From Pseudomonas typographi (lineage in GTDB: Bacteria; Pseudomonadota; Gammaproteobacteria; Pseudomonadales; Pseudomonadaceae), in NCBI RefSeq assembly GCF_014694385.1, contig NZ_JAAOCA010000017.1, forward strand, positions 59,862 to 123,861: a stretch of 64,000 nucleotides of DNA, read 5' to 3'. A program made the position numbers and the translations under genes. Each line of letters begins with the position of its first letter. Position 1 is the stretch's first letter. Below are positions 16,341-24,732 of this stretch, piece after piece. Below the pieces are notes generated by a model that was not told the origin of the DNA, did not search any database, and saw nothing but the letters and a program-made list of their open reading frames with translations.

Positions 16341-18323
16341 ATGACGGCGAAGGAGTATCGGCCGGATATCGACGGTTTGCGTGCATTGGCTGTGCTCGCC
16401 GTGGTGGGCTTCCATTTTGGCGTGCCGGGCATGGGCGGTGGCTTCGCCGGCGTGGACGTATTCTTCGTGATTTCTGGCTACCTGATTGGCGGCCATATGC
16501 TGGCTGAGCGCGCCCAGGGCCGCTTCGGTTATGTGGATTTCTGGGCCCGCCGGGCCAGGCGGCTATTGCCGGCGCTGTTGGTAATGACGGTGGCCACCCT
16601 GCTGTTGGCGGCCTGGATCATGATCCCCAGCGACTATGAGCAGCTAGGGCGCGCCGCCCGCTACCAGGCGATGTTCGTCGCCAATGTGCTGTTCGAGCGA
16701 AAAGTCGGCTATTTCGACACCGGGCCTGATGCCACACCCTTATTGCACACCTGGTCATTATCGGTCGAAGAGCAGTTTTATCTGCTGTTCCCGTGGGTGC
16801 TGGCGCTGGCCTTGCGCAGCGGCCGCCATTGGCGGCTGTGGATAGCGCTACTGGCTGGCCTGAGCCTGGCCTTGAGCCAATGGTGGCTGGCGGCGGCACC
16901 ACGCAGTGCTTTTTTTCTGTTGCCTTCGCGGGCCTGGGAGTTACTGGCGGGTGTGCTGCTGGCCAGCGCGCCGGCGTTGCCACATAGGGTTTTGGCGCGG
17001 CTGGCCGGTGCTGTGGGGTTGGTGATGGTGGGGGCGAGTTTGGCGCTGTATCGCCCACACATGCCCTTTCCGGGGCTTGCCGCCTTGCCGGTGGTCATTG
17101 GCAGCGTATTGTTGATCTGGGCCGGCACCCACCCTGGCAGTTGGACGCTACGCAGCTTGGGGGCGGCGCCCTGCGCTGGCCTGGGCAAGCTCTCCTACTC
17201 TTGGTACCTGTGGCATTGGCCGCTGTTGGTGCTGGCCCGGTATACCTGGCCGGGAAGCTTCACCCCCGGGGCGCTGGCGCTGGTGGCAGCCGCGAGCCTG
17301 GTGGCGGCTTACGCCAGTTGGCGCTGGGTCGAACAACCCTTCCGGCAGTGGCGGTGGCTCGCCCCGCCCCGCCAGATGTTGGCGGCGAGCCTTGCCGGGC
17401 TTTTGGTGGTTGGCGCAGTCGGGCAGGCCATCCGTGAGGGTGGGGGCTGGCCGTGGCGCTTGCCGGCCGAGGCCCTGCGTTATGCTAACGAACATGAGTG
17501 GCAGGCCGGGCAAAAAGACTGCATGGCCAACGACGACACGCCCGCCGACGCATTCGTGTGCCGCCTGGGGCCGAAGGACGCAGGCGTGCCCACCACCTTG
17601 GTATGGGGCGATAGCCATGCGGCGGCCTTGGTGCCCGCGCTGCGCGCCAGCACCCAGCGTTTTGACGTGCCGGTTTCGCTGGCGACCCGGCCGGGCTGCC
17701 CCCCGGTGCTTGGCCTGGCCGGCACGGCGGGTTGCCGCAACTTCACCCGGCACGTGCTTGAAACCATAGGGCGTAACGGTGTTACGGAGGTGGTACTCGC
17801 GGCACGTTGGAGCCTGTACCTGTATGGCGATGAGCACGGCGACATGAATTACACCCTGCGCGACGCGGCCGGCGTTTACGACCGTGCCGGCGCCGAACAG
17901 CGCTTCGCCGAGGCGCTGCGCCGCGAAGTCGCGGGCTTTCGGGCCCAGGGGCGGCGCGTGTGGTTGGTTGCCGAGGTGCCGCTGCAGGCCGATATGGTGC
18001 CTTATCAACTGGCCCGACGGGTGATGCTCGGCAGGCTGGTGACCGGTATGGCGCGGCCGCTGGCCGAACACATGGCGCGCCAGGCTTTCCTGGCGCAGTT
18101 GTTCGCGGAATTGGCCCGTGACCCAGGCGTGCGGGTGCTCGACCCCGCCTCGCTGCTTTGTGCTGATGGCGTGCAATGCCGGGCCGAAGCCAATGGCCAT
18201 TCGCTGTATATGGACGACAACCACCTCAGTGATGCGTCGGGCGAGTTCCTGGCACCCCTGTTCGTGCCGTTGTTCGGCGCTATCGTGGGCCAGGTGCAGG
18301 AACGCGGCAAAGGCGAACCTTGA
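16341..18323 (+). CDS. OafA/YrhL-type acyltransferase with C-terminal SGNH domain
   Basis: Protein of 660 residues. The N-terminal half (about 1-340) is an acyltransferase_3 membrane domain with about ten hydrophobic segments. It starts YRPDIDGLRALAVLAVVGFH and carries DVFFVISGYLIGG and LSVEEQFYLLFPW. The C-terminal periplasmic SGNH domain has GDSHAA (block I Ser, about 435) and DDNHLSDASG (Asp/His of block V). Such proteins O-acetylate O-antigen or other glycans. The ATG at 16341 has AAGGA 5 bases upstream; the ATG at 16335 would sit on its own SD. The same family member lies between rho and ubiD in P. aeruginosa. Confidence 0.9.
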   Translation: MTAKEYRPDIDGLRALAVLAVVGFHFGVPGMGGGFAGVDVFFVISGYLIGGHMLAERAQGRFGYVDFWARRARRLLPALLVMTVATLLLAAWIMIPSDYEQLGRAARYQAMFVANVLFERKVGYFDTGPDATPLLHTWSLSVEEQFYLLFPWVLALALRSGRHWRLWIALLAGLSLALSQWWLAAAPRSAFFLLPSRAWELLAGVLLASAPALPHRVLARLAGAVGLVMVGASLALYRPHMPFPGLAALPVVIGSVLLIWAGTHPGSWTLRSLGAAPCAGLGKLSYSWYLWHWPLLVLARYTWPGSFTPGALALVAAASLVAAYASWRWVEQPFRQWRWLAPPRQMLAASLAGLLVVGAVGQAIREGGGWPWRLPAEALRYANEHEWQAGQKDCMANDDTPADAFVCRLGPKDAGVPTTLVWGDSHAAALVPALRASTQRFDVPVSLATRPGCPPVLGLAGTAGCRNFTRHVLETIGRNGVTEVVLAARWSLYLYGDEHGDMNYTLRDAAGVYDRAGAEQRFAEALRREVAGFRAQGRRVWLVAEVPLQADMVPYQLARRVMLGRLVTGMARPLAEHMARQAFLAQLFAELARDPGVRVLDPASLLCADGVQCRAEANGHSLYMDDNHLSDASGEFLAPLFVPLFGAIVGQVQERGKGEP

Positions 18324-18341
18324 ACGTATCGCGCTGTGCGC

Positions 18342-18481
18342 CGGTGGTGTTCCGGCACTCAGCGCCAGTGTGGCGGCGGGCCGCTAGCCGCGTTGCCCTT
18401 GCCTTGCTAATAAGGCATGAAATCCCCTGCGCGGCACGATGCTCAGCCGCCATCTCTTGCGTGGCTTCAGAAACACCACAC
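18342..18481. repeat. Dispersed inverted-repeat element, copy B (diverged)
   Basis: About 140 bases, 18 bases after the acyltransferase stop. The right end in reverse reads GTGTGGTGTTTC, identical to the left end of copy D. The left end CGGTGGTGTTCCGG matches it at 10 of 14 positions. The interior is more diverged than in C and D and contains its own GCCTT/AAGGC hairpin. The right end is about 57 bases upstream of the ubiD start, so it may touch the ubiD promoter. Confidence 0.5.
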
Positions 18482-18538
18482 CCGCTGGCGGCGCAACGGG
18501 TTAGGATATACCGCATTACTTTTTCGATGGCGTAGCCA

Positions 18539-20005
18539 ATGGAATTCAAGGACCTGCGGGATTTCGTGCAACAGTTGGAGCGGCGCGGAGAACTTAAACG
18601 TATCCAGGTGCCGGTGTCCCCGGTGCTCGAAATGACCGAGATCTGTGACCGCACGCTGCGGCGCAAGGGGCCGGCACTGCTGTTCGAAAACCCCACGGGC
18701 TATTCGATGCCGGTGCTGGGTAACTTGTTTGGCACCCCTGGTCGCGTGGCTTTGGGCATGGGGGCCGAGGATGTTGGCCAATTGCGTGAAATCGGTAAGC
18801 TGTTGGCCTTTCTCAAAGAGCCCGAGCCGCCCAAGGGCCTGAAAGACGCCTGGTCGAAACTGCCGATCTTCAAAAAGATCATCGCCATGGCGCCCAAAGT
18901 GGTCAAGGATGCGCCTTGCCAGGAGGTAGTGGCCGAGGGCGAAGACGTCGACCTGGGCATGCTGCCTGTGCAGCATTGCTGGCCCGGTGACGTGGCGCCG
19001 TTGATCACCTGGGGCCTGACCGTGACCCGCGGGCCGAACAAAGACCGGCAGAACCTGGGCATTTACCGCCAGCAGGTACTGGGCCGCAACAAAGTGATCA
19101 TGCGCTGGTTAAGCCACCGCGGCGGCGCGCTGGATTACCGGGAATGGTGCGAAAAGCACCCGGGGCAGCCTTTTCCGGTCGCCGTCGCGCTGGGTGCGGA
19201 CCCGGCCACGATCCTCGGCGCGGTCACGCCGGTGCCCGACAGCCTTTCCGAGTACGCCTTCGCCGGGCTGCTGCGCGGGCACCGCAGCGAATTGATCAAA
19301 TGCCGTGGCAGCGAATTGCAGGTGCCTGCCAGTGCAGAGATCGTGCTCGAAGGCGTGATCCACCCTGGCGAAATGGCTGACGAAGGCCCGTATGGCGACC
19401 ACACAGGCTATTACAACGAAGTCGATCGCTTTCCGGTATTCACGGTCGAACGCATCACCCACCGGCGCAACCCGATCTACCACAGCACCTATACCGGCCG
19501 GCCGCCGGACGAGCCGGCCATTCTGGGCGTGGCATTGAACGAGGTATTCGTGCCCATTTTGCAGAAGCAGTTCCCGGAAATCACCGATTTCTACCTGCCC
19601 CCAGAAGGTTGCTCGTACCGCATGGCGGTGGTCACCATGAAAAAGCAATACCCGGGGCATGCCAAGCGCGTGATGCTGGGTGTATGGTCTTTTTTACGCC
19701 AGTTCATGTACACCAAATTCGTCATCGTCACAGACGACGATATCAATGCCCGAGATTGGAACGATGTGATTTGGGCCGTGACCACCCGCATGGACCCTAA
19801 GCGCGACACCGTAATGATCGACAACACCCCTATCGACTACCTTGACTTCGCCTCGCCGGTATCGGGCTTGGGTTCCAAGATGGGGCTGGATGCTACCCAC
19901 AAGTGGCCCGGTGAAACGACCCGGGAATGGGGGCGGGTAATAGTCAAGGACGATGCGGTCAGCAAACGTGTGGATGAACTCTGGAACCAGTTGGGAATAG
20001 ATTGA
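18539..20005 (+). CDS. ubiD: UbiD, 4-hydroxy-3-polyprenylbenzoate decarboxylase
   Basis: Protein of 488 residues that removes the ring carboxyl in ubiquinone synthesis using prenylated FMN supplied by UbiX. Motifs: [20 protein letters not shown] start, [20 protein letters not shown] (prFMN/metal region, about 166-186), the [18 protein letters not shown] loop with catalytic Glu residues (about 280) and the C-terminal [19 protein letters not shown]. No good SD precedes the ATG. The downstream reductase gene overlaps as TGATG, so the two are coupled. Confidence 0.95.
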   Translation: MEFKDLRDFVQQLERRGELKRIQVPVSPVLEMTEICDRTLRRKGPALLFENPTGYSMPVLGNLFGTPGRVALGMGAEDVGQLREIGKLLAFLKEPEPPKGLKDAWSKLPIFKKIIAMAPKVVKDAPCQEVVAEGEDVDLGMLPVQHCWPGDVAPLITWGLTVTRGPNKDRQNLGIYRQQVLGRNKVIMRWLSHRGGALDYREWCEKHPGQPFPVAVALGADPATILGAVTPVPDSLSEYAFAGLLRGHRSELIKCRGSELQVPASAEIVLEGVIHPGEMADEGPYGDHTGYYNEVDRFPVFTVERITHRRNPIYHSTYTGRPPDEPAILGVALNEVFVPILQKQFPEITDFYLPPEGCSYRMAVVTMKKQYPGHAKRVMLGVWSFLRQFMYTKFVIVTDDDINARDWNDVIWAVTTRMDPKRDTVMIDNTPIDYLDFASPVSGLGSKMGLDATHKWPGETTREWGRVIVKDDAVSKRVDELWNQLGID

Positions 20006-20973
20006 TGCGCGTGACCCTGCAGCCGTCCGGGGCGGTTCTTCAAACGCTGCCCGCCGAAACGCTCCTCGATGCCGCACGGCGGCTGGGCTACGAATGCCCG
20101 CAGAGCTGCCGCAATGGCAATTGCCATGTATGCGCCGCCTTGTTGGTGGAAGGCTCGGTACGCCAGAACGGCGAAGTCCGCGACCATGGTGAGTTTTTCG
20201 CCTGCATCGCCGAGCCGCTGGAGGATTGCGTGGTGTTGTGGGACGGCGTGTTGGCCCTCGGCGAATTGCCGGCAAAGGCTTATGGCTGCCAGGTGGTGGA
20301 GTGCCGCGAGGTGGGTGGGGATGTATTTCGCGTGAGGCTGCGTGCCCCCGCAGGCAAACCACCACGCTATCATGCCGGCCAATACCTGTTGATCGAGCGC
20401 GACGGCGCCGACCGGGCGGCGTTCTCGCTGGCGTCGGCGCCCCATGGCGGGCGTGACCTGGAGTTACACATCCTGGGCCGCGAAGAGAGCGCTTGCAGGC
20501 TGCTGGCCCAGTTGCAGCAGCAAGGTATTGCGCGCGTGCACATGCCTTATGGCGACGCCCACCTCGCGCAATTGCCAGATGGCCCGCTGGTACTCATTGC
20601 CGCTGGCACCGGTATGGCGCAAATGCAAAGTTTGGTCGAGCATTGCCGGGCCCGTGGCTTCAGGCACCCGGTCCACCTGTACTGGGGCGTGCGCCGCCCC
20701 GAAGACTTCTACCCGATAGACCCTTGGCAGCAATGGGAGCAATTGCCCAACCTGTACTTGCACAAGGTGGTCAGTGACGTGTGCGCGTGGGAGGGGCGCT
20801 GCGGCCTTTTGCATGAGGCGGTATGCGAAGACCTGCCAGACCTGCGCCGCCTACATGTGTATGCCAGCGGCTCGCCGAACATGGTCTACGCCACCCTTGA
20901 TGCGCTGGTGGAGGCGGGCATGGATGCGCACCAAATGCGGGCGGATGTATTCGCCTACGCGCCCAGGGGATAA
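20005..20973 (+). CDS. 2Fe-2S ferredoxin / flavin reductase (CDP-6-deoxy-glucoseen reductase-like)
   Basis: Protein of 322 residues. The N-terminal plant-type ferredoxin domain has CRNGNCHVC plus a Cys at FFACIAEP (cluster ligands). An FAD-binding barrel follows (about 90-190), then an NAD-binding domain with PLVLIAAGTGMAQMQSL and a C-terminal VYASGSPNMVYATLDAL. This resembles AscD/Fre-type electron-transfer proteins. The 1-base overlap with ubiD (TGATG) suggests a redox role near ubiquinone or UbiX/UbiD chemistry; that is inference. The same pair occurs in P. aeruginosa. The true electron acceptor is unknown. Confidence 0.85.
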   Translation: MRVTLQPSGAVLQTLPAETLLDAARRLGYECPQSCRNGNCHVCAALLVEGSVRQNGEVRDHGEFFACIAEPLEDCVVLWDGVLALGELPAKAYGCQVVECREVGGDVFRVRLRAPAGKPPRYHAGQYLLIERDGADRAAFSLASAPHGGRDLELHILGREESACRLLAQLQQQGIARVHMPYGDAHLAQLPDGPLVLIAAGTGMAQMQSLVEHCRARGFRHPVHLYWGVRRPEDFYPIDPWQQWEQLPNLYLHKVVSDVCAWEGRCGLLHEAVCEDLPDLRRLHVYASGSPNMVYATLDALVEAGMDAHQMRADVFAYAPRG

Positions 20974-20992
20974 CCTCGTGTTCCATTTTAGT

Positions 20993-21028
20993 GCTTATAA
21001 CCGCCCGAAAATCAGCGGGTTATAAAGC
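20993..21028. other. Imperfect hairpin GCTTATAACCGC ... GCGGGTTATAAAGC
   Basis: It lies 20 bases after the reductase stop. The arms pair over about 11 bp with two single-base bulges and a 10-base loop. No T-run follows. It may be a 3' mRNA structure or a symmetric regulator site before the ChaC gene. Confidence 0.35.
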
Positions 21029-21140
21029 GCACAGGGGTTGCCAGCGGGCGCCGCTTTGGCTTACGGTGAGAACCAGTCAAAGGCAACAGGCACCAGAGTG
21101 TTCAGCCGGCTGGCTGAATACGGGGATACCAGGCACTGCC

Positions 21141-21827
21141 ATGTCGTGCATCGACCCTGCATTGTTCAACCAGGTGGTTTACCCACCTTCGCTCGATCTC
21201 GGCCCGCAGTTGACCGAAGCACAGTTGCAGCAATCCCTCGCACACACCATGGCCCAGCATCGCGGCGGCCCAGTATGGCTGTTCGCGTATGGCTCACTGA
21301 TCTGGCGCCCCGAATGCCGCAGTGTCGAACGCCGCCGGGGGCGGGTGTTCGGCTACCACCGCGGCCTGTATTTGTGGTCGCACGAGCACCGCGGTACGCC
21401 ACAGAACCCAGGGTTGGTGTTCGGCCTGGACCGTGGTGGTTCTTGTGGCGGCTTCGCCTACCGTTTGCCCGAAGATGACCTGCAAGCGTGCTTGCTAGCC
21501 CTGTGGAAGCGCGAAATGCCCTACCCCTCGTATCGCCCACACTGGCTTAGCTGCCACTTTGAGGACGGCAGCAAGGTCCAGGCCCTGGGCTTTGTGTTGC
21601 AGCGGCACTTGCCCAGCTATGCCGGCAACCTGCCGGACGACTTGCTGATCCAGGTACTGGCCAGCGCTTGCGGGCGCTTTGGCACCACCCGCGAATACGT
21701 CGAGCAAACCATTGCGGCGCTGCGCAGCCACGCCATGCCCGACCGTAACCTCGAAGCACGCATCAAGCGCTGTTTCAGGGTGCAAAGCCCTAACGCTTCA
21801 GGCCCGGCAGCCGATACGCTCCTGTAG
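21141..21827 (+). CDS. ChaC-like gamma-glutamylcyclotransferase
   Basis: Protein of 228 residues. The GGCT substrate-binding motif VWLFAYGSLIWRPE is at about 45-58. RRGRVFGYHRGLYLWSHEHRGT is typical of ChaC. LWKREMPYPSYRP carries the expected catalytic Glu. ChaC enzymes split glutathione to 5-oxoproline and Cys-Gly in the cytoplasm. The ATG at 21141 was chosen because homology begins just after it; the frame opens earlier without an SD. Confidence 0.85.
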   Translation: MSCIDPALFNQVVYPPSLDLGPQLTEAQLQQSLAHTMAQHRGGPVWLFAYGSLIWRPECRSVERRRGRVFGYHRGLYLWSHEHRGTPQNPGLVFGLDRGGSCGGFAYRLPEDDLQACLLALWKREMPYPSYRPHWLSCHFEDGSKVQALGFVLQRHLPSYAGNLPDDLLIQVLASACGRFGTTREYVEQTIAALRSHAMPDRNLEARIKRCFRVQSPNASGPAADTLL

Positions 21828-21885
21828 GTTTTGGCAGCGCCGCCCCTGGCGGCTATGCTGCGCGCATTGTTCAAGGAGTATCGAC

Positions 21886-22296
21886 GTGAAAGCCTGGATT
21901 CTGCTGTTTCTAGCCCTGGCCTTGCCCCTGGGTGCCGCCGCCGCTGAAGAAGGCAGCAAGGATGCGGCCAACAAAGCGGTGTATTACAGCCTCAACCCAC
22001 CGTTCGTGGGCAACTATGCCCTGGATGGCAGCCCGCGGTTGCACGTGTATAAGGCCGACATCGCCCTGAAAGTGACCGGCACCGAGGCCGAAGCTGCGGT
22101 TAAGCGCCAAGAACCGCTGATTCGCAACCAGTTGGTGCAGTTGTTCACCCAGCAAACGCAAGAGGCGATGAGTACCCAGGAGGGTAAGGAGAAACTGCGC
22201 CAAGACGCCTTGAAGCAAACCCAGCAGGTGCTCAATGACGAAGAAGGCAAGCCGATCGTCGAAGACTTGTTGTTCAACAACTTGATCGTCCAATAG
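21886..22296 (+). CDS. FliL-like exported protein
   Basis: Protein of 136 residues starting at GTG 21886, with AAGGAG 7 bases upstream. The N-terminal MKAWILLFLALALPLGAAAA is a signal peptide or anchor. The rest resembles the periplasmic domain of FliL (stomatin-like): VYYSLNPPFVGNY, RLHVYKADIALKVTG and a C-terminal VEDLLFNNLIVQ. No flagellar genes are nearby, so a flagellar role is not implied. It is a recurrent orphan in Pseudomonas. The end is followed by repeat copy F. Confidence 0.8.
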   Translation: MKAWILLFLALALPLGAAAAEEGSKDAANKAVYYSLNPPFVGNYALDGSPRLHVYKADIALKVTGTEAEAAVKRQEPLIRNQLVQLFTQQTQEAMSTQEGKEKLRQDALKQTQQVLNDEEGKPIVEDLLFNNLIVQ

Positions 22297-22322
22297 CCGC
22301 CGCTGGCTGCCTAGCCTCTACC

Positions 22323-22408
22323 GGCTGGCTCAGAGGTTCGCCTCCACATTGGCACGTGTGCATTACTGGCACCGCCAAAAACGGTGCAGCTAACCTCCGG
22401 GGCCACAC
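22323..22408. repeat. Dispersed inverted-repeat element, copy F (short)
   Basis: About 86 bases between the convergent FliL-like and EVE genes. The left arm GGCTCAGAGGTTCGC and the reversed right arm GCCCCGGAGGTTAGC match at 11 of 15 positions and resemble the family ends. The outer GTGTGG is kept on the right side only. The interior lacks the AAAAGGC core, so this may be an internally deleted relative or a chance hairpin. Confidence 0.4.
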
Positions 22409-22422
22409 GGGGGTGGCCCGAT

Positions 22423-22875
22423 TTAGCCCGCCAACCCGCAAATCACCGCCCACTCTTGTGGCGTTACCGGCATCACGGAAAGGCGGCTGCCTTTGCGCAC
22501 CAGGGCAAACGCCTCAAGCGCAGGCTGAGCCTTGAGCCGCGCCAGGGGAATCACTTCGGCAAAGGTTTGGCCATGCGCCACATCTATCGCGCTCCAGGGG
22601 TTGTTCTGTGGTGTGGCCTTAGGGTCATGGTATGGGCTTTGCAAATCCAATGCGCTCGGGTCGGCATAGGGTTCGCCAACGATACGGCCGATGCCGGCGA
22701 CCCCGGGTTGCGGGCAGCTGGAATGGTAGAAAAAGAACGCGTCTGCCGGGCGCATGGCACGGATGAAATTGCGGGCCTGGTAGTTACGTACACCGTCCCA
22801 GCGGGCAGTGCCAAGGGTGGCCAGTTGGCTGATCGACAGTTCTTCGGGTTCGGATTTCATAAGCCAGTAGGCCAT
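22423..22875 (-). CDS. EVE domain protein
   Basis: Protein of 150 residues starting MAYWLMKSEPEELSISQL, a hallmark of EVE (PUA-like) proteins. The nucleotide-pocket segments WDGVRNYQARNFIRAMRPAD and FFFYHSSC are clear. EVE folds bind modified bases in DNA or RNA; stand-alone bacterial members are housekeeping proteins of uncertain function. An upstream in-frame ATG at 22884 would add three residues. Confidence 0.87.
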   Translation of the reverse strand: MAYWLMKSEPEELSISQLATLGTARWDGVRNYQARNFIRAMRPADAFFFYHSSCPQPGVAGIGRIVGEPYADPSALDLQSPYHDPKATPQNNPWSAIDVAHGQTFAEVIPLARLKAQPALEAFALVRKGSRLSVMPVTPQEWAVICGLAG

Positions 22876-22931
22876 GTGCAACATCGTCCTATGGGGTAGG
22901 GGGGCGAGGGGTATCAGGCCGTTTAGAAACT

Positions 22932-22946
22932 AACCGACAGTCGGTT
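22932..22946. promoter_or_regulatory. Perfect 15-bp palindrome, candidate operator
   Basis: AACCGACAGTCGGTT (7+1+7 perfect symmetry) lies in the 180-base divergent region between the EVE gene and the 46-residue ORF. Its form resembles TetR-family operators. No regulator gene is adjacent, so the binder would be encoded elsewhere. Confidence 0.4.
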
Positions 22947-23001
22947 GAAAACAGCGTTTGCGCCAGGTCGCCAGTTGGCGGAGAATTCGCGCGTTTTTCG
23001 T

Positions 23002-23017
23002 GGGGGCAAATGCCCCC
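23002..23017. other. Short hairpin GGGGGCA-AA-TGCCCCC
   Basis: A 7-bp GC-rich inverted repeat with a 2-base centre, 38 bases upstream of the small ORF. It could be an operator or a leader hairpin controlling that ORF. No T-run follows. Confidence 0.3.
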
Positions 23018-23055
23018 TGCCTGTCGATTTTCAGTGGCCTTAAGGGGGGCACACG

Positions 23056-23196
23056 ATGCGTCGTAAGCCGGATTTGCTGTGGGTGTTGGTATTTCTGTTC
23101 GGTTTGGGCATCGTTACCACCGGCTACGCACAAAACTTTTGGACCAAGGGTAACAGGGCGCCTATCGAGGCGAATTACGCGGTGCCGCTGCGTTAA
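23056..23196 (+). CDS. Small membrane/exported protein, 46 residues
   Basis: ATG at 23056 with AGGGGGG about 6 bases upstream; stop at 23194-23196. The sequence begins MRRKPDLLWVLVFLFGLGIV: positive residues, then one hydrophobic helix (about 8-22), then TTGYAQNFW. It could be a single-pass membrane peptide or a cleaved short exported protein. The last 35 bases overlap the 3' end of ygfA on the other strand. The clear SD and signal-like start support it as a real gene; function unknown. Confidence 0.65.
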   Translation: MRRKPDLLWVLVFLFGLGIVTTGYAQNFWTKGNRAPIEANYAVPLR

Positions 23197-23800
23197 CGCC
23201 CGCCAGGTACCAGGTTCGGTCGCTCACGGTGCCAGCCAGCGGCACGTCCCAATTGGCCTGCTGCAGGTGGCCGACCTTCTGGCACTCGTGGGCCAGCCCT
23301 AACAGCAGCGGCTTGCGCCAGGCCTTGCGGCGGTTCAGGTAGGCCAGGCTTCTGTCATAGAAGCCACCGCCCATGCCTAGCCTGCCGCCGGCATCGTCGA
23401 ACCCCACCAACGGCATCAATACCAAGTCCAGCGCCCATACCCGTCGCTGTTTGCGTGGGGCGGCCTTGGGCTCGGGAATGCCAAAACGATTGGGGCGTAA
23501 CGGCTCACCTGGCCGCACACGTTGGAACACCATCTTGGTGCGTGGCCAGGCATTCAGTATGGGCAGATAGGTGGCTTTGCCGCGGCGCTGCGCTTCTCGC
23601 AGCAGAGGGCCTGGGTCGATCTCGCCATCGTTGGGTAGGTACAGGGCCACATGCCGGGCACGTCGAAACACCGGGTTGTGTGCCAATTGCTGGTACAGGC
23701 GCTGTGCAGCGTCGCGCTGCTGGGCGGGGCCAAGGGCACGGCGGGCTTGGCGCAACAGGCGGCGCAGTTGCGCGCGTGAAAGGCCAGCGGTTTCGATCAT
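23162..23800 (-). CDS. ygfA: 5-formyltetrahydrofolate cyclo-ligase
   Basis: Protein of 212 residues that converts 5-formyl-THF to 5,10-methenyl-THF with ATP. Motifs: LRRLLRQARRAL start, VALYLPNDGEIDPGPLL (substrate loop, about 51-67), the FGIPEP segment and the ATP-binding loop GGRLGMGGGFYDRSLAYL (about 137-154). Downstream of 6S RNA and zapA on the same strand, the common gammaproteobacterial order. The extreme 3' end overlaps the small convergent ORF. Confidence 0.93.
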   Translation of the reverse strand: MIETAGLSRAQLRRLLRQARRALGPAQQRDAAQRLYQQLAHNPVFRRARHVALYLPNDGEIDPGPLLREAQRRGKATYLPILNAWPRTKMVFQRVRPGEPLRPNRFGIPEPKAAPRKQRRVWALDLVLMPLVGFDDAGGRLGMGGGFYDRSLAYLNRRKAWRKPLLLGLAHECQKVGHLQQANWDVPLAGTVSDRTWYLAGVNAAAPRNSPR

Positions 23801-23838
23801 GGGCCAGGGCCTTGTAGGGCCTGCGTGAACAAAGAAGG

Positions 23839-24016
23839 GGCTCCCCGACGAACCGCTGTCGGTGTAGCCCTTGAACCCGAAAGTTCAAGGTGGAGATTGC
23901 AGGAGGCTTTAAGGCTTTCCGTCAGGCGGACATGCACACCAGCCCCAACGTGCAATTTCCGTGGTTGTGCGTATCGGCTCAGGGACATAACCGACTGGCG
24001 CATACTCCAGGGAGCG
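23839..24016 (-). ncRNA. ssrS: 6S RNA
   Basis: Position between zapA and ygfA on their strand is the standard ssrS location. A TATACT -10 lies at 24028-24023 on the minus strand, placing the start near 24016. The 5' GCTCCC pairs with GGGAGC at the 3' end (about 23841-23846), giving a closing stem and about 178 nt, the 6S size. A perfect 8-bp hairpin (CCTTGAAC with GTTCAAGG, 23869-23890) and a largely paired interior fit the single-bulge rod. 6S RNA binds sigma70 RNA polymerase in stationary phase. Ends are estimates. Confidence 0.8.
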
Positions 24017-24047
24017 AGAGCGAGTATATCGCAAAGCATCGCCCGAA

Positions 24048-24365
24048 TCAGCCCTTTGGCGATTCCGGGTCGGGTGCGAGGGCAAGGTCTACCCGCTCGA
24101 GCAAGCTGCGCACCTGTTCACGGGTGGTACCGGAGGTAGCCATTTCAGGGGCTTGCTCGCGGTGGAGCAGGTCGTGGGTAATGTTCAAGGCGGCCATTAC
24201 GGCGATACGCTCGCCACCGATCACCTTGCCGCCGGTGCGGATTTCGCGCATCTTGCCATCGAGGTAGCGGGCAGCGCTCAGCAGGTTGCTGCGCTCCTCC
24301 GGCGGGCACATGATCGAGTATTCCTTGTCGAGAATCTGCACCGTTACGCTATTGCTAGAACTCAT
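24048..24365 (-). CDS. zapA: Cell division protein ZapA
   Basis: Protein of 105 residues. The N-terminal domain has VTVQILDKEYSIMCPPEER (about 7-25), followed by helices with SAARYLDGKMREIRTGGKVIGGERIAVMAALNITHDLL. ZapA cross-links and stabilises FtsZ filaments at mid-cell. The ATG at 24365 overlaps the preceding small gene by 4 bases (ATGA), so the two are coupled. The 6S RNA follows downstream. Confidence 0.93.
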   Translation of the reverse strand: MSSSNSVTVQILDKEYSIMCPPEERSNLLSAARYLDGKMREIRTGGKVIGGERIAVMAALNITHDLLHREQAPEMATSGTTREQVRSLLERVDLALAPDPESPKG

Positions 24366-24571
24366 GAGTCTTGCTCCAGGGCCTTGAGGCGCAAAATCAT
24401 CGATTCCACCTTGCGCCGCGCGATTTCGTTCTTTTCGATCAACAGCGCACGTTCTTCGCGCCAGTGTTTTTCTTGCGCCAACAGCAGGCTGTTCTGCCGC
24501 TTGAGTTGTTCGACGCGGTCGATGAGGCGCTCGAGCCGGGCCATCAGTTCTTGCAGGTCGTTCTGTTCCAT
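24362..24571 (-). CDS. TIGR02449 family small coiled-coil protein (ZapB-like)
   Basis: Protein of 69 residues starting MEQNDLQELMARLERLIDRV. It is almost entirely heptad-repeat helix, like ZapB. It overlaps zapA by ATGA. The genomic coupling suggests a role with ZapA in division, which is inference. The frame opens farther upstream but homology-like sequence starts at 24571. Confidence 0.87.
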   Translation of the reverse strand: MEQNDLQELMARLERLIDRVEQLKRQNSLLLAQEKHWREERALLIEKNEIARRKVESMILRLKALEQDS

Positions 24572-24732
24572 GGGGGGCTGGGAAGTCCTGGTTGTGAGGC
24601 ATCCGAACGAATGAAAGACCTGCAGCAAGGGCTGGCGTTCAACCTGGCCCCGGTCATGGTCTTGGCTTACCTGCCGGTGTAGGATACAAGGCCTTCATTC
24701 TAGACATTGCGCCGCCTGGCGCCTAGCTGCCC

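Noticed and set aside
14778..16496. 572-residue ORF antisense to rho
   Set aside because: No start signal and His/Gln/Val-rich shadow composition; rho is complete opposite it.
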